From Clostridium kluyveri (GTDB taxonomy: Bacteria > Bacillota > Clostridia > Clostridiales > Clostridiaceae): DNA of 64,000 bases. Shown here piece after piece: positions 26,536 to 35,380 of this stretch. The position numbers and the translations under genes are program-made. The notes below the pieces were generated by a model. The model was not told the origin of the DNA, made no database searches, and was given only the letters and a program-made list of their open reading frames with translations. The stretch's first letter is position 1. Every line of letters begins with the position of its first letter. The stretch lies in assembly GCF_001902295.1 (NCBI RefSeq), contig NZ_CP018335.1, positions 4,390,354-4,454,353 of the forward strand. The letters are read 5' to 3'.

Positions 26536-27225
26536 CTAATCAAATTTTTTATTTGCCTCGGCATATATTTGTCTGTTTCTAACCATAATCTTGCTTAAAA
26601 TCTCTGCTGATGTAGGCGGAGTAAATGCTATTGCATTAGCTCCTGCTAAAATAGTTTCTTTTATGGTTTCCTCTGTTGGACCACCTGTAGCTATTATAGG
26701 AAAACTAGGATATTCATCTCTAATTTTTTTTACTATTTTAGGAGTTTCTTTAGCACCCGATACATTTATTATAGTAACTCCAGCTTCCACTCTTTCTTTT
26801 ACATTCTCATACTCTGATACTATTGTTACTATTATAGGTATATCTATGGTATCTCTTACCTGCCTTATAACCTGATTTGGAGTAGGGCTATTTAAAACAA
26901 CTCCCATAGCCCCTTTAAATTCTGCATCTAAAGCTAAGTTTGTAACTCTTCTTCCTGCCACAGCTCTCCCGCCAACCCCACAAAATACAGGTATATCGGC
27001 AGATAAAAGAATTGCTTGAGTTATAAGAGGCTGAGGTGTAAATGGATATACTGCAATAACTGCATCCGCATTGCTATTTTTTATAACTGCTACATCTGTA
27101 GTAAATAAAAAAGATTTTAACCTTTTACCAAATATTCTTATACCACTTGCTTCTCTAATAACCTCAGGTACTTTAATCATATGTCTTATAGGGATCCCTT
27201 TTATTTCGGGTATATATTTAGCCAT
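26536..27225 (-). CDS. TIM-barrel protein with C-terminal phosphate-binding loop, function unknown
   Basis: 229 residues, no membrane segment. Alternating beta/alpha pattern with ADAVIAVYPF, IPVFCGVGGRAVAGRR, PIIVTIVSE, GVTIINVSGAKETP, FPIIATGGPTEETI and GANAIAFTPP. The last two resemble the phosphate-binding end of ribulose-phosphate-binding or thiamine-phosphate-synthase-like barrels. Similar clostridial proteins are annotated only as hydrolase or hypothetical. Strong SD GGGGGAG. It lies between EFR1 and a Nudix gene on the same strand. I cannot name a substrate. Confidence 0.7.
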   Translation of the reverse strand: MAKYIPEIKGIPIRHMIKVPEVIREASGIRIFGKRLKSFLFTTDVAVIKNSNADAVIAVYPFTPQPLITQAILLSADIPVFCGVGGRAVAGRRVTNLALDAEFKGAMGVVLNSPTPNQVIRQVRDTIDIPIIVTIVSEYENVKERVEAGVTIINVSGAKETPKIVKKIRDEYPSFPIIATGGPTEETIKETILAGANAIAFTPPTSAEILSKIMVRNRQIYAEANKKFD

Positions 27226-27281
27226 ATTTTCTCCCCCTTTTTGTTCTTCAAACTATTAGCCTATTGCAGTATTAAAAATAC

Positions 27282-27800
27282 CTATTTTATAAATTCTTCA
27301 GCATATTCTATTTCTTCTAAAACTTTTCTTATTATTCTTTTTCCAACTTCATTATCTTTCATTTCATTTAGGACATCTTTTACATGAATCCAATGAGCTT
27401 CCTCCACTTCAGCAGATTTTTTTATATATCCACTGCCATAGTTGGCCATAAACATAAGCATTAATAATTCTTTCTTATTGTTAATTACATATTCACTTCC
27501 TAAATATTTTAAATCTTTTATTTTAATACCAGCTTCCTCATATACTTCTCTATGAACAGTTTGTTCTACATTTTCACCATTTGTAACATATCCCGATAAT
27601 AAAACCCTGCAATTTTTAAATATATAACTCTGTTTTAATAATAATATATAATTTCCCTTTACAACCGCCACCATTACACAGGGTCTTGGAGTATCAAAAT
27701 ACATTATCTTGTCCTCAGGACAGTACGGCACTCCCCCTTCGTCCCAGCTGTATTTTTCTTCTAATTTTCTTCCACACATAGGACAATATATAAATTTCAT
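27282..27800 (-). CDS. Nudix hydrolase with N-terminal zinc ribbon (NAD-pyrophosphatase-like)
   Basis: 172 residues. N-terminal CPMCGRKL and a later CPED give a zinc-ribbon-like module. The Nudix box G-x5-E-x7-REVYEEAGI is complete (GYVTNGE...REVYEEAG), so the divalent-metal pyrophosphohydrolase activity should be intact. Domain order resembles NudC-like NAD(H)/nucleotide-cap hydrolases but is shorter. The SD AAAGGGGGTG lies about 25 bases before the ATG, with a 5-bp hairpin (GCTGC/GCAGC) between. A GTG six bases upstream is the alternative start. Substrate unknown. Confidence 0.82.
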   Translation of the reverse strand: MKFIYCPMCGRKLEEKYSWDEGGVPYCPEDKIMYFDTPRPCVMVAVVKGNYILLLKQSYIFKNCRVLLSGYVTNGENVEQTVHREVYEEAGIKIKDLKYLGSEYVINNKKELLMLMFMANYGSGYIKKSAEVEEAHWIHVKDVLNEMKDNEVGKRIIRKVLEEIEYAEEFIK

Positions 27801-27943
27801 AAACACGCTGCTATAAAAGCAGCTACACCCCCTTTGATTTTAATAAAATTTTTATATGTCATATTTTAAACATTAATATATTAATATTATAAACTACATA
27901 TACAAAATTAAAAAATAAATTTAATATCTATATATGCAACTTA

Positions 27944-28636
27944 TTATAATTGTACCTTTATTTCATCTTTTAAAATTATAAAATTTTCACCTACATCACA
28001 ATCATAGGCAATTACCTGAACATAATTCTCCTTTGCATGTCTCAAAGCTTCTCCAAATTTTTTATCCATTTCATCATGAGGTCTAAAATATTTAACATCT
28101 TTCATTTGAATCAAAAACAACACTGCTGCATCCATTCCAGATTTTTTTACTTCTATTAATTCTAACAAATGCTTTCTTCCTCTTTCTGTGGGTGCATCTG
28201 GAAACATAGCCACTCCTTTTTTTTCTAAGGTAACCCCCTTTACCTCAACATAACATTTTAAATTTTCATCTCCCGAAAGTTTAAAATCAAATCTGCTATT
28301 TCCAAAAGTCTTTTCTCTCTCTATTTTATTATATTTGGTAAAATAACTTATCTTTCTATTTTCTAATGCCTCTTCTACAACTTTATTTGGAATCTGTGAA
28401 TCTATATTTATTAATTTATTTTCTTTATATCCAGCTATCAAATCGTATTTAGTCTTCCTATTGACGCCATTTTCTTCTCTTAATAATATTGTAGCTTTTG
28501 GAAGAAGTATTTCTCTGCATCTTCCTGTGTTGGGTACATGGACCATTATCTCTGAACCATTCAACTTTACATAAGCTTGAAATCTATTAGGTCTTCTAAT
28601 AAATTCAGCTTTTACTATATTTTTATGAAATATCAA
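27944..28636 (-). CDS. sfsA: SfsA family DNA/RNA-binding nuclease-like protein
   Basis: 230 residues, SfsA (sugar fermentation stimulation) family. Seen: OB-fold-like N-terminus (AEFIRRPNRFQAYV), HVPNTGRCRELL-type stretch VPNTGRCREILLP, then a PD-(D/E)xK nuclease-like core with RFDFKLSG, CYVEVKGVTLE and FPDAPTERGRKHL. In E. coli it affects maltose gene expression; biochemical role is still poorly known. TTG start 28636 with GGAG eight bases upstream. Monocistronic. Confidence 0.92.
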   Translation of the reverse strand: MIFHKNIVKAEFIRRPNRFQAYVKLNGSEIMVHVPNTGRCREILLPKATILLREENGVNRKTKYDLIAGYKENKLINIDSQIPNKVVEEALENRKISYFTKYNKIEREKTFGNSRFDFKLSGDENLKCYVEVKGVTLEKKGVAMFPDAPTERGRKHLLELIEVKKSGMDAAVLFLIQMKDVKYFRPHDEMDKKFGEALRHAKENYVQVIAYDCDVGENFIILKDEIKVQL

Positions 28637-28735
28637 CCTACCAACTCCAGTAAAACTAAATTTATTTAATTTATATATTTAGATCATACCAGATTCTTAT
28701 ATACAACATACAATTTATTTTTGTTATATTTTTAT

Positions 28736-28944
28736 GAATAAGTTTTTATCCGAAGGCTGCCATTGCGACACCCCCATCTTCTTCAAAGTGAAGGATAAGC
28801 ACTGCTACGCCCCTGGATAATTTCTTTCCCTAAAGGATAATGTATTCTAAGTGCTAAAGACACTAAGAATACTGTTAATAAAGTTCAGATAACGATGTGT
28901 ATTCCTTACAAACAAACTCCACCTGAACCTCTGAATCACTTGAT
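28736..28944 (-). repeat. 3'-UTR structured repeat / candidate ncRNA, copy 3 (long form)
   Basis: About 205 nt on the minus strand, directly after the bofA terminator. The first 28 bases match copy 2 exactly (ATCAAGTGATTCAG...), and similarity continues through the central hairpin GTATTCTTAGTG/CACTTAGAATAC to the 3' module TTATCC...GGATAA. The interval 28637-29000 holds this element and the terminator, with no gene. Confidence 0.6.
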
Positions 28945-28947
28945 AAT

Positions 28948-28984
28948 AAAAAAACTTCATCTAGAAAGTAAAAAGATGAAGATT
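28948..28984 (-). terminator. Terminator of the dnaX-recR-bofA operon
   Basis: Stem CTTCATCT/AGATGAAG followed by seven T residues on the minus strand, 17 bp after the bofA stop. Confidence 0.85.
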
Positions 28985-29000
28985 TCATACACTAAAATTT

Positions 29001-29258
29001 TTAAAAAAACAATTTAAATATTATAAGAAATATTACCCCTGGTATCCCAAGAAAACCTGCAATAAGCGCAGTAACGGCATTAATTCCTATACTAAATCCA
29101 AAGTAACTTCCTATTAAATTTACAATTACTAAAAGCACCACGCCAAGCACTGCATTTATAATGAGTTTAAATAATATTTTTATAGGCCATGAAAATACTT
29201 TTACAATAACATATAATCCCACTATAGCAATTAAAAAATATCCTATATATTCAACCAT
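29001..29258 (-). CDS. bofA: BofA family pro-sigmaK processing inhibitor
   Basis: 85-residue membrane protein, close to the 87 of Bacillus BofA, which holds the SpoIVFB protease inactive during sporulation. Two or three hydrophobic helices (residues 5-22, 30-50, 58-80), with GINAVTALIAGFLGIPGVIFL matching the conserved C-terminal half. A longer frame begins at 29282, but the ATG at 29258 has SD GGAGGAA at the right spacing. Last gene of the conserved SRP RNA-dnaX-ybaB-recR-yaaL-bofA order. Confidence 0.9.
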   Translation of the reverse strand: MVEYIGYFLIAIVGLYVIVKVFSWPIKILFKLIINAVLGVVLLVIVNLIGSYFGFSIGINAVTALIAGFLGIPGVIFLIIFKLFF

Positions 29259-29384
29259 ACTTATTCCTCCCATATAACCCACTATTAGTATAATTATCTG
29301 CTTAATTATAAATTACCACTTAATTTATATTCTAACAGTAAAAAAATATTAATACAAAAGAAATAAGTCTAAATTTTTTATTTT

Positions 29385-29672
29385 TTAAGATAACTTTCTA
29401 GTATTATCTAAGTTCTTAGATATATTTTTATATTTTAATTTAATTTTATTCCTTCTCATTTCATTTAATAGATACATATATTTTGCTTTTGCTGCTTCTT
29501 CCATATATATAGCATAATCCACCAGATGAGGATCTTTTACAGTATCAAAATATATTCTACATCGCTCTAATTCTTGCCTGGCCATTTCTATATCCTTTAA
29601 CAATTTTTTCTGCTTCGGTGTGTACTTTGAACCTTTTCTCAGTAAATACTGAACTACACTATACTTATTCAT
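29385..29672 (-). CDS. yaaL: YaaL family protein (DUF2508)
   Basis: 95 residues, soluble, helical and Lys-rich (KQKKLLKDIEMARQELE ... VDYAIYMEEAAKAKY). The sequence pattern and position between recR and bofA match YaaL/DUF2508, a family without known function that is widespread in Firmicutes. ATG with SD AGGAGG. A C-terminal basic tail (RRNKIKLKYKN) is visible. Confidence 0.85.
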   Translation of the reverse strand: MNKYSVVQYLLRKGSKYTPKQKKLLKDIEMARQELERCRIYFDTVKDPHLVDYAIYMEEAAKAKYMYLLNEMRRNKIKLKYKNISKNLDNTRKLS

Positions 29673-29747
29673 AGAACATAAAACCTCCTAAAGTTTATAC
29701 ATTATTTTAATAATTAACATAAACTATATATAATATACAAATTTTAC

Positions 29748-30344
29748 TTATATTTCTGTTCTACCTTCCAGTGCCTTCAATAGTGTAACCTCATCTGCAT
29801 ATTCTAAATTTCCTCCTACTGGAATGCCATGAGCTATCCTGGTAACTTTTACTCCAAGGTGTTTTAGTATTTTAGATATATACATAGCTGTAGCTTCTCC
29901 CTCTACATTAGGATTAGTAGCTACTATAACTTCATTCACATCACCATTTATTCTTCTTATAAGTTCTCTAAGTTTTATATCTTCAGGTCCTCTTCCTGCC
30001 ATAGGTGATATATTACCATGTAATACATGATAAACTCCATTATATTCTTTTATTCTCTCCATGGACATTATATCTTTAGGTTCTTCAATTACACAAATTA
30101 TACTTTTATCTCTATTAGGATTTGAACATATGGCACAAGGGTCAGAATCTGTAAAATTTCCACAAATAGAACAATACTTTATAGTACCTCTTGCCTTAAC
30201 TAAAGCTTTGGCAAATTCTCTTACCTCATCTGCAGGTAAATTCAATACATGTAATGTAAGTCTCTGGGCTGTTTTACGTCCTATTCCTGGAAGTTTTGCA
30301 AACTCTTCTATTAATTTTTCGATAGCAACAGGATAAAAATCCAT
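29748..30344 (-). CDS. recR: Recombination mediator RecR
   Basis: 198 residues, full length. RecFOR pathway: helps load RecA on gapped DNA. Domains: N-terminal helix-hairpin-helix (LPGIGRKTAQRL), Cys4 zinc finger (CSICG...CAICS), Toprim domain (VIEEPKDIMSME; ATNPNVEGEATAMYI) and a C-terminal Walker B-like region with GIPVGGNLEYAD. Start ATG follows GAGGTGAT. Separated from ybaB by a GC-rich hairpin (30364-30386). Confidence 0.97.
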   Translation of the reverse strand: MDFYPVAIEKLIEEFAKLPGIGRKTAQRLTLHVLNLPADEVREFAKALVKARGTIKYCSICGNFTDSDPCAICSNPNRDKSIICVIEEPKDIMSMERIKEYNGVYHVLHGNISPMAGRGPEDIKLRELIRRINGDVNEVIVATNPNVEGEATAMYISKILKHLGVKVTRIAHGIPVGGNLEYADEVTLLKALEGRTEI

Positions 30345-30363
30345 AACATCACCTCAATTATAA

Positions 30364-30386
30364 AGCCCCATCTTTTAAGATGGGGT
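30364..30386 (-). terminator. Hairpin between ybaB and recR (weak terminator/attenuator)
   Basis: Stem CCCCATCTT/AAGATGGGG with a two-base loop. On the minus strand it is followed by CTTTATAA, a poor T-run, so partial termination or mRNA processing is more likely than a full stop. Confidence 0.55.
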
Positions 30387-30393
30387 TGTAAAT

Positions 30394-30738
30394 TTAAAAC
30401 ATTCCTGGAATATTAAGTCCACCAGTTAACTTCTTCATTTCAGAAGCAGTTTGATCTTCCGCATTTTTTAATGCCTGGTTACATGCAGTTAATACCAGAT
30501 CCTCAAGCATTTCTATATCTTCTGGATCAACAACCTCTGGTTTTATCTTTATACTTACTATTTGTTTCTTTCCATTTACTACTACTGTTATGGCTTCTCC
30601 ACCGGCAGTAGCAGAAAACTCTTTATTTTCAAGCTCTGATTGCATATCCTCCATCTGTTTTTGAAACTTTTGAGCCTGTTTCATTAAATTATTCATATTT
30701 CCCCCGCCACCAAAGTTAGGGAATCCTCCTCTTGCCAT
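30394..30738 (-). CDS. ybaB: YbaB/EbfC nucleoid-associated protein
   Basis: 114 residues. Small DNA-binding dimer, cotranscribed with dnaX/recR in most bacteria. Seen: Gly-rich N-terminus (MARGGFPNFGGGG), MKQAQKFQKQMEDMQ and the conserved VVDPEDIEMLEDLVL near the C-terminus. Start ATG 30738 has AGGAGG nine bases upstream; an in-frame TTG six codons earlier lies in that SD. Confidence 0.95.
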   Translation of the reverse strand: MARGGFPNFGGGGNMNNLMKQAQKFQKQMEDMQSELENKEFSATAGGEAITVVVNGKKQIVSIKIKPEVVDPEDIEMLEDLVLTACNQALKNAEDQTASEMKKLTGGLNIPGMF

Positions 30739-30818
30739 AGCATATTTCCTCCTCAATTAAGTAATATCCATTTAATTATATCATATTTCTATGAAATCCT
30801 GTTTGCGTTTCACATATA

Positions 30819-32480
30819 TTATTCATCAAGTATTTCTACTACATCTTCTCCAAAAGTATCTTTTAAAAGTTGTTCCCTTGAGGGACTATTGTCTTGTGTA
30901 TCATTCTCTATAGAATATTTAACTGTAACTTTTTCTTTTAGTATTTCTGAAAATATCTGTTCTACTATCTTTATATTTTCTTGTTTTTCCAGTCTCTGTT
31001 TATGAAAGGCATAATTCTTATCATACTCTATAGTTATTATTCCCTTTTCACAATTTACTATTTTACCTGTAGTAAGTGCTGCAAATAATACCATGTAATG
31101 TCTACTCTTAAATAATTCAAGTATATCTTTCCATCTTTTTTTTACTATATCTAATGTAATTTTTGAATACATATTCTCTTCTATTATAGATTGTGTTCCC
31201 TTACTTATCAAATTTTTTTCTCTATTATCATGACGGTTGACTTCCCCAATTATGATATCTTTCTTAATTATATCCCTAGATATTCCTAATTCTTTAGAAG
31301 GTATTTTCTCATGAAAAACTTTCATTCCCCCTTGTTTAAAAGCTTCTTCCAATTTATTTAGCCTAGAAAGCATTATCTCTTTGGATGTATCATACTCTAT
31401 CTTGCACATTTTTATTACTGCGAGTTCTAGATAAATTCTACTCTGTTTAACCCATTTAGATTGCTCCTCGGCATCCTGAAATATATTTATATGTCTCATT
31501 ATTTCTTCTACACGTATTTTCTGTGCCTGCTCTTTTAAAAGTTCTATATTCTCCTCTGATATATCTAAAACCTCTTCTGGATTATTAGATACCTTTACCA
31601 TCAATAAATTTCTCAAATGTACTATCATTTCTTTAATAAAATTATATATATCTTTTCCACTTAAAACTATATCATCAATTACCTTCATAGATAGTTCTAC
31701 ATTTTTTTCTATTATGCTGTCCGTAAGATGAAATAAATTTTCATTTGTAACTAACCCCAGCATATCAATAACACTATTATATTCAACTTTTCCATTTCCC
31801 ATAGATATGGCCTGATCCAATACACTTAGCGCATCTCTCATAGCTCCATCACATATCCTTGATATCAAATTTAAACTTCTATCGTCTGCAAATATTCCCT
31901 CTTCATTAACTATAACTCTAAGTCTATTAAATATCTCTGAGCTTTTTATTCTTCTGAAATCAAATTTCTGGCACCTGGAAAGTATGGTTACAGGAAGCTT
32001 TTGTGGATCTGTAGTTGCAAGTATGAAAATTACATTTAAAGGGGGTTCCTCTAGAGTTTTTAAGAATGCATTTACAGCTTCTTGAGTAAGCATATGTACT
32101 TCGTCCATTATATACACCTTATACTTACCTTCCTGTGGTGGATACTTTACATTTTCTATTACATCTTTTATATCTTCAAGCCTTCTTTTAGATGCTGTAT
32201 CCATTTCAATTACATCCATTGAAATACCTTGACTTATCTTTTTGCACATTTCGCATTCATTACAGGGTTCTCCTTGTTGAACATTTAAACAATTTACTGC
32301 CTTTGCCAGTATTTTTGCCATTGAAGTTTTTCCCGTACCTCTAGTTCCAGAAAATAAATAAGCATGAGCTACTCTATTATTTAGTATTTGATTTTTTAAC
32401 GTAACAGTTATATGATTCTGACCTACTACATCTGTGAAATTTTTAGGTCTCCACTCTCTATATAGGGTAGTATAAGACAT
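30819..32480 (-). CDS. dnaX: DNA polymerase III subunit gamma/tau
   Basis: 553 residues. Clamp-loader ATPase. Seen: Walker A SGTRGTGKTS, zinc module with C at the end of AVNCLNV and CNECEMC, DEVHMLT (Walker B), sensor 1 LATTDPQKLP, SRC Arg finger (ILSRCQKFDFRR), then domain III and a C-terminal tau-like region. ATG with GGTGATGAT upstream. First protein gene after SRP RNA. I did not see an obvious slippery site for a gamma form. Confidence 0.97.
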   Translation of the reverse strand: MSYTTLYREWRPKNFTDVVGQNHITVTLKNQILNNRVAHAYLFSGTRGTGKTSMAKILAKAVNCLNVQQGEPCNECEMCKKISQGISMDVIEMDTASKRRLEDIKDVIENVKYPPQEGKYKVYIMDEVHMLTQEAVNAFLKTLEEPPLNVIFILATTDPQKLPVTILSRCQKFDFRRIKSSEIFNRLRVIVNEEGIFADDRSLNLISRICDGAMRDALSVLDQAISMGNGKVEYNSVIDMLGLVTNENLFHLTDSIIEKNVELSMKVIDDIVLSGKDIYNFIKEMIVHLRNLLMVKVSNNPEEVLDISEENIELLKEQAQKIRVEEIMRHINIFQDAEEQSKWVKQSRIYLELAVIKMCKIEYDTSKEIMLSRLNKLEEAFKQGGMKVFHEKIPSKELGISRDIIKKDIIIGEVNRHDNREKNLISKGTQSIIEENMYSKITLDIVKKRWKDILELFKSRHYMVLFAALTTGKIVNCEKGIITIEYDKNYAFHKQRLEKQENIKIVEQIFSEILKEKVTVKYSIENDTQDNSPSREQLLKDTFGEDVVEILDE

Positions 32481-32540
32481 ATCATCACCTTCTTATTTAT
32501 AAATCTAATATTATGTTTAAAAATATATAATTTTATATAA

Positions 32541-32566
32541 TAAAAAAGATACCTCATGGTATCTTT
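32541..32566 (-). terminator. Terminator after SRP RNA
   Basis: AAAGATACC/GGTATCTTT stem with a 4-base loop and T-rich tail on the minus strand, lying between SRP RNA and dnaX. Confidence 0.8.
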
Positions 32567-32583
32567 AAATGCAAATTATTAAA

Positions 32584-32853
32584 GTCGTGCACCTTGCTTC
32601 GTCTAATAAAACACAAGCGTTACCCATACAGTTAACTCAAACCAGGTTTATCCACGGCACACAAAAATATTCACTTACCGCTGCTTCCTTCCGGACCTGA
32701 CGGGGTTCATGAGTTTTTGTTGCGTGGGACCAAGCTCTCAACGCCACTTTTATGGGTCAGACCTCACATTTTAAAGTCTAAGCTAGGAATTCAACCCTGC
32801 TATAGCGGATTGCAGGTTACAGGGCACCGCTAACTCCCCATCTAGCACGACAA
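32584..32853 (-). ncRNA. ffs: Signal recognition particle RNA, long (Alu-containing) type
   Basis: About 270 nt. Helix 8 signature CAGGTCCGGAAGGAAGCAG is at about 32700-32682. The 5' part GTGCTAGATGGGGAG...GCGGTGCCCTGTA matches Bacillus scRNA, giving the Alu domain. The ends GTCGTGC and GCACGAC pair. Ffh partner RNA for cotranslational targeting. Ends are approximate. Confidence 0.94.
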
Positions 32854-32861
32854 AGTTAAAA

Positions 32862-32951
32862 TGGCGGAGAGAGGGGGATTCGAACCCCCGGTAGAGTTTC
32901 CCCTACACACGCTTTCCAGGCGTGCTCCTTCAACCGCTCGGACATCTCTCC
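32862..32951 (-). tRNA. tRNA-Ser (anticodon GGA)
   Basis: 90 nt with encoded CCA, acceptor GGAGAGA/TCTCTCC, anticodon loop CTGGAAA, long variable arm (TGTAGGGGAAACTCTAC), T-arm GGGGGTTCGAATCCCCC. It reads UCC/UCU, and UCC is the specifier of both T-boxes at 24871-25325. Same position before SRP RNA as in Bacillus. Confidence 0.96.
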
Positions 32952-33169
32952 ACAAAGTTTACTCATGAAAATAAATTAGGTATTTAATTTAAAACTAAAT
33001 ACTTCAACAGAACAATCAATATTATACTATTAAAATTATATAATTTCAATAGTGTAATTAAGATTTATTTTTATAAATTTAACATCCATATTGTAAAAAT
33101 AAAAACTGAGATATCTCTTAGGATTTCCCAGTCTTTAATTTACCATTGTTGAAAAGATATTTAATTATT

Positions 33170-34597
33170 TTAGAACCTTAAATCCCTTTCCCCATTTCTA
33201 ATACGATTAAGATAATTCACAGCTTTTTCACGCTGATTTTCATTTGGAACATTTTTAATTTCATTATCGATCATTTTCTGACCTATGTCTTTTAATTCAT
33301 CATCTGCATAATCTTTTAAATATTCCTCAAAAGTTAATAGTGCATTTGGTAGGCAATAATTACCTATATTACCAGACTTGGCTAGGGGCATAAACCTATC
33401 TCCTGTTCTGCCTGCACGATAACAGGCCGTACAATAGCTTGGCACATATCCATCCTTTACAAGTCCTTTAATCACATCAATAGGTTTTCTATGATCTGCC
33501 AAATTAAACTGCGGCTTTTCTTCAATTCCATGATCATCTATAGTTTTTCTTTTAGCATATCCTCCCACCCCTACACAAGAACCTGCACTCATCTGAGAAA
33601 TGCCAACCTCTAAAAGCTCCTTACGGAACTCAATACTTTCTCTGGTAGAAAGAATCATTCCCGTATAAGGAACTGCAAGTCGAATAGTTGCAACTACTTT
33701 TTTAAAATCTTTATCCTTTACTAAATAAGGAAAATTACTATAATCCACACCTTCTGCTGGTAAAAGTCTAGGAAAGGAAATTGTATGTGGCCCAACTCCA
33801 TGAACTGCTTCTAGATGTTCAGCATGCATTAAAAGAGCTACTGTTTCATAGTGGTAATCATATAGGCCATATAGAGGGCCAATTCCTACATCATCAATGC
33901 CGCCGCCTCCCATTGCCCTATCCATAGCTTCTGTGTGCCATTCATAATTATGCTTTGGTCCAAAATGCATATCAAGGTAGGTAGGTTTGTGGTATGTTTC
34001 TTGAAATAAAATATATGTTCCTATTCCTACGTCTTTTAATTTTTTATAATTTTCTTCAGTTGTAGCAGCAATATCTACATTTACTCTCCTAATAGCACCA
34101 TTTTCGAATTTTTCATTATAAATGGTCTTTATACACTCTAAAATATATTCAATTGGACATTTTTCATCATCCTCACCTGCCTCAAGAAGGAGTCTTTTAT
34201 GTCCCATAGCTTCCAATGCCTTAACCTCTTCCCTTAGTTCATCCTGTGAAAGCTGATGTCTGCCAATTTTATTTGCACACCTATATCCACAATATTTACA
34301 GTTATTCACACAATAACTTGATAGATAAAGTGGTGCAAACAATACAATTCTCCTGCCATAAATTTTTTCCTTGACTTCTTTCGCAATCTTATACATTTTT
34401 TCAAGAGTTTCCTTATCATCAATCTCTAGCAAAACAGCTGCTTCTCTATGGGTAAGTCCTTTATACTCTTTTGCTTTAGATAAAATCCTATTAATTTCAT
34501 TTTTGTCTTTAACAAGTTTTTGGGCCTCATTAATTGATTGTAAAACCTCTCCATCCTCGATGAATTCATTAGAATCCATTGATTTTACATTATACAT
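33170..34597 (-). CDS. hydG: [FeFe]-hydrogenase maturation radical SAM enzyme HydG
   Basis: 475 residues. Splits tyrosine to supply CO and CN ligands for the H-cluster. Seen: radical SAM motif CVNNCKYCGY (CxxxCxxC), GEDDEKCP, NVDIAATTEENY, and the C-terminal second-cluster motif CTACYR followed 22 residues later by a Cys in GNYC. All cluster ligands are intact. ATG 34597 with AAAGGGG. It stands alone; hydE and hydF are not in this window. Upstream is a terminator and a decayed island, so its own promoter must lie close to 34600-34680. Confidence 0.96.
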   Translation of the reverse strand: MYNVKSMDSNEFIEDGEVLQSINEAQKLVKDKNEINRILSKAKEYKGLTHREAAVLLEIDDKETLEKMYKIAKEVKEKIYGRRIVLFAPLYLSSYCVNNCKYCGYRCANKIGRHQLSQDELREEVKALEAMGHKRLLLEAGEDDEKCPIEYILECIKTIYNEKFENGAIRRVNVDIAATTEENYKKLKDVGIGTYILFQETYHKPTYLDMHFGPKHNYEWHTEAMDRAMGGGGIDDVGIGPLYGLYDYHYETVALLMHAEHLEAVHGVGPHTISFPRLLPAEGVDYSNFPYLVKDKDFKKVVATIRLAVPYTGMILSTRESIEFRKELLEVGISQMSAGSCVGVGGYAKRKTIDDHGIEEKPQFNLADHRKPIDVIKGLVKDGYVPSYCTACYRAGRTGDRFMPLAKSGNIGNYCLPNALLTFEEYLKDYADDELKDIGQKMIDNEIKNVPNENQREKAVNYLNRIRNGERDLRF

Positions 34598-34680
34598 ATT
34601 TTTACCCCTTTCTAAAATAATTTTACAAAATATCCCCTTAAATATTTATAATCTCCATTGTCATTCAATTATATTAAAAT

Positions 34681-34716
34681 AAAAACTCCCTTTCCGAAAC
34701 TCATTCAGAAAGGGAG
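34681..34716 (-). terminator. Terminator upstream of hydG
   Basis: CTCCCTTTC/GAAAGGGAG stem with a T5 tail on the minus strand. It ends the transcript of the gene fragment at 34721-34843, not hydG. Confidence 0.85.
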
Positions 34717-34720
34717 CAGA

Positions 34721-34843
34721 TTAGCAAAAATAGAAATAAACCATGCCAAATGCACGCCTTTCCGCTGGAAATGCCTCACGGTCAGGTAAATCAACAAGCC
34801 TTGTATCCCCAAGTAAATTTAATACAAGCAAATACAATGCATA
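34721..34843 (-). pseudogene. C-terminal fragment of an unidentified gene
   Basis: A 40-codon frame ending in TAA has protein-like composition and hydG-like codon use (LLGDTRLVDLPDREAFPAER, then RRAFGMVYF). A TAG stands immediately upstream in frame and no start codon with SD is seen. It abuts its own terminator. I read it as the tail of a gene removed by rearrangement next to the dead IS at 34941. The parent is not recognised. Confidence 0.45.
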
Positions 34844-34940
34844 CTAGAAAATAATTAACTTTCTTATGTTAGTTTTAACATACATATTTGGCTTTGTCAA
34901 ACACGTATTAGATAACTGCAATAAGTAACATATATGTATA

Positions 34941-35380
34941 ACGCATTGTGCTAGATCCTATATTCCAAAATATTGAATTTAAAAAAAGCACAAAAATTTC
35001 TTGCTGGTATATCCTTTATCTCCTAGTATTTTTAATGTGTTTATTTGCTTCAACTAATTCAAACACAGCTGCTCTATCATCAACATTTGCAGTGGTTATA
35101 ATAAAGTTTGTTATAAAGCCCTTCATTGAAACTAAGGCATGAAGCTTTAATCCAAAATAAGTTTCTTTTTGTTCTATTAAATCTTGTTCTATCACCAATA
35201 TTAGAAAATAAATCACGATAGTTCTTTTTTACAAAGTCAAACAATGCTTTTTCAGAGGCTATTGTGGCAGCTTGGCCTACAATACTAATTGTTATAGTTT
35301 CTTTTCCTAATTTAATTATAATCCAGGTGATTAGTTTTTGTTAGGGTTTTTCTTATAATATATTAACTAGCACAATGCGT
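34941..35380 (-). mobile_element. Decayed insertion sequence with intact ends and target duplication
   Basis: 440 bp bounded by 14-bp perfect inverted repeats ACGCATTGTGCTAG (34941-34954) and CTAGCACAATGCGT (35367-35380). Both sides carry an 8-bp direct repeat TATGTATA (34933-34940 and 35381-35388), a target-site duplication. Inside, the minus strand has a DDE-transposase-like piece (YFGLKLHALVSMKGFI, ANVDDRAAVFELV, about 35016-35216) without start or catalytic remainder. An internal deletion removed most of the gene. Family (IS982-like?) uncertain. 35389-35762 beyond it is AT-rich with no gene I can support. Confidence 0.75.

Noticed and set aside
33170..34597. hydG as thiamine-synthesis ThiH
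   Set aside because: The C-terminal CTACYR...GNYC cluster motif is specific to HydG; ThiH lacks it.
35016..35216. 66-codon gene on the minus strand
   Set aside because: It is an internal fragment of the transposase within the 440-bp decayed IS, with no SD or catalytic part.
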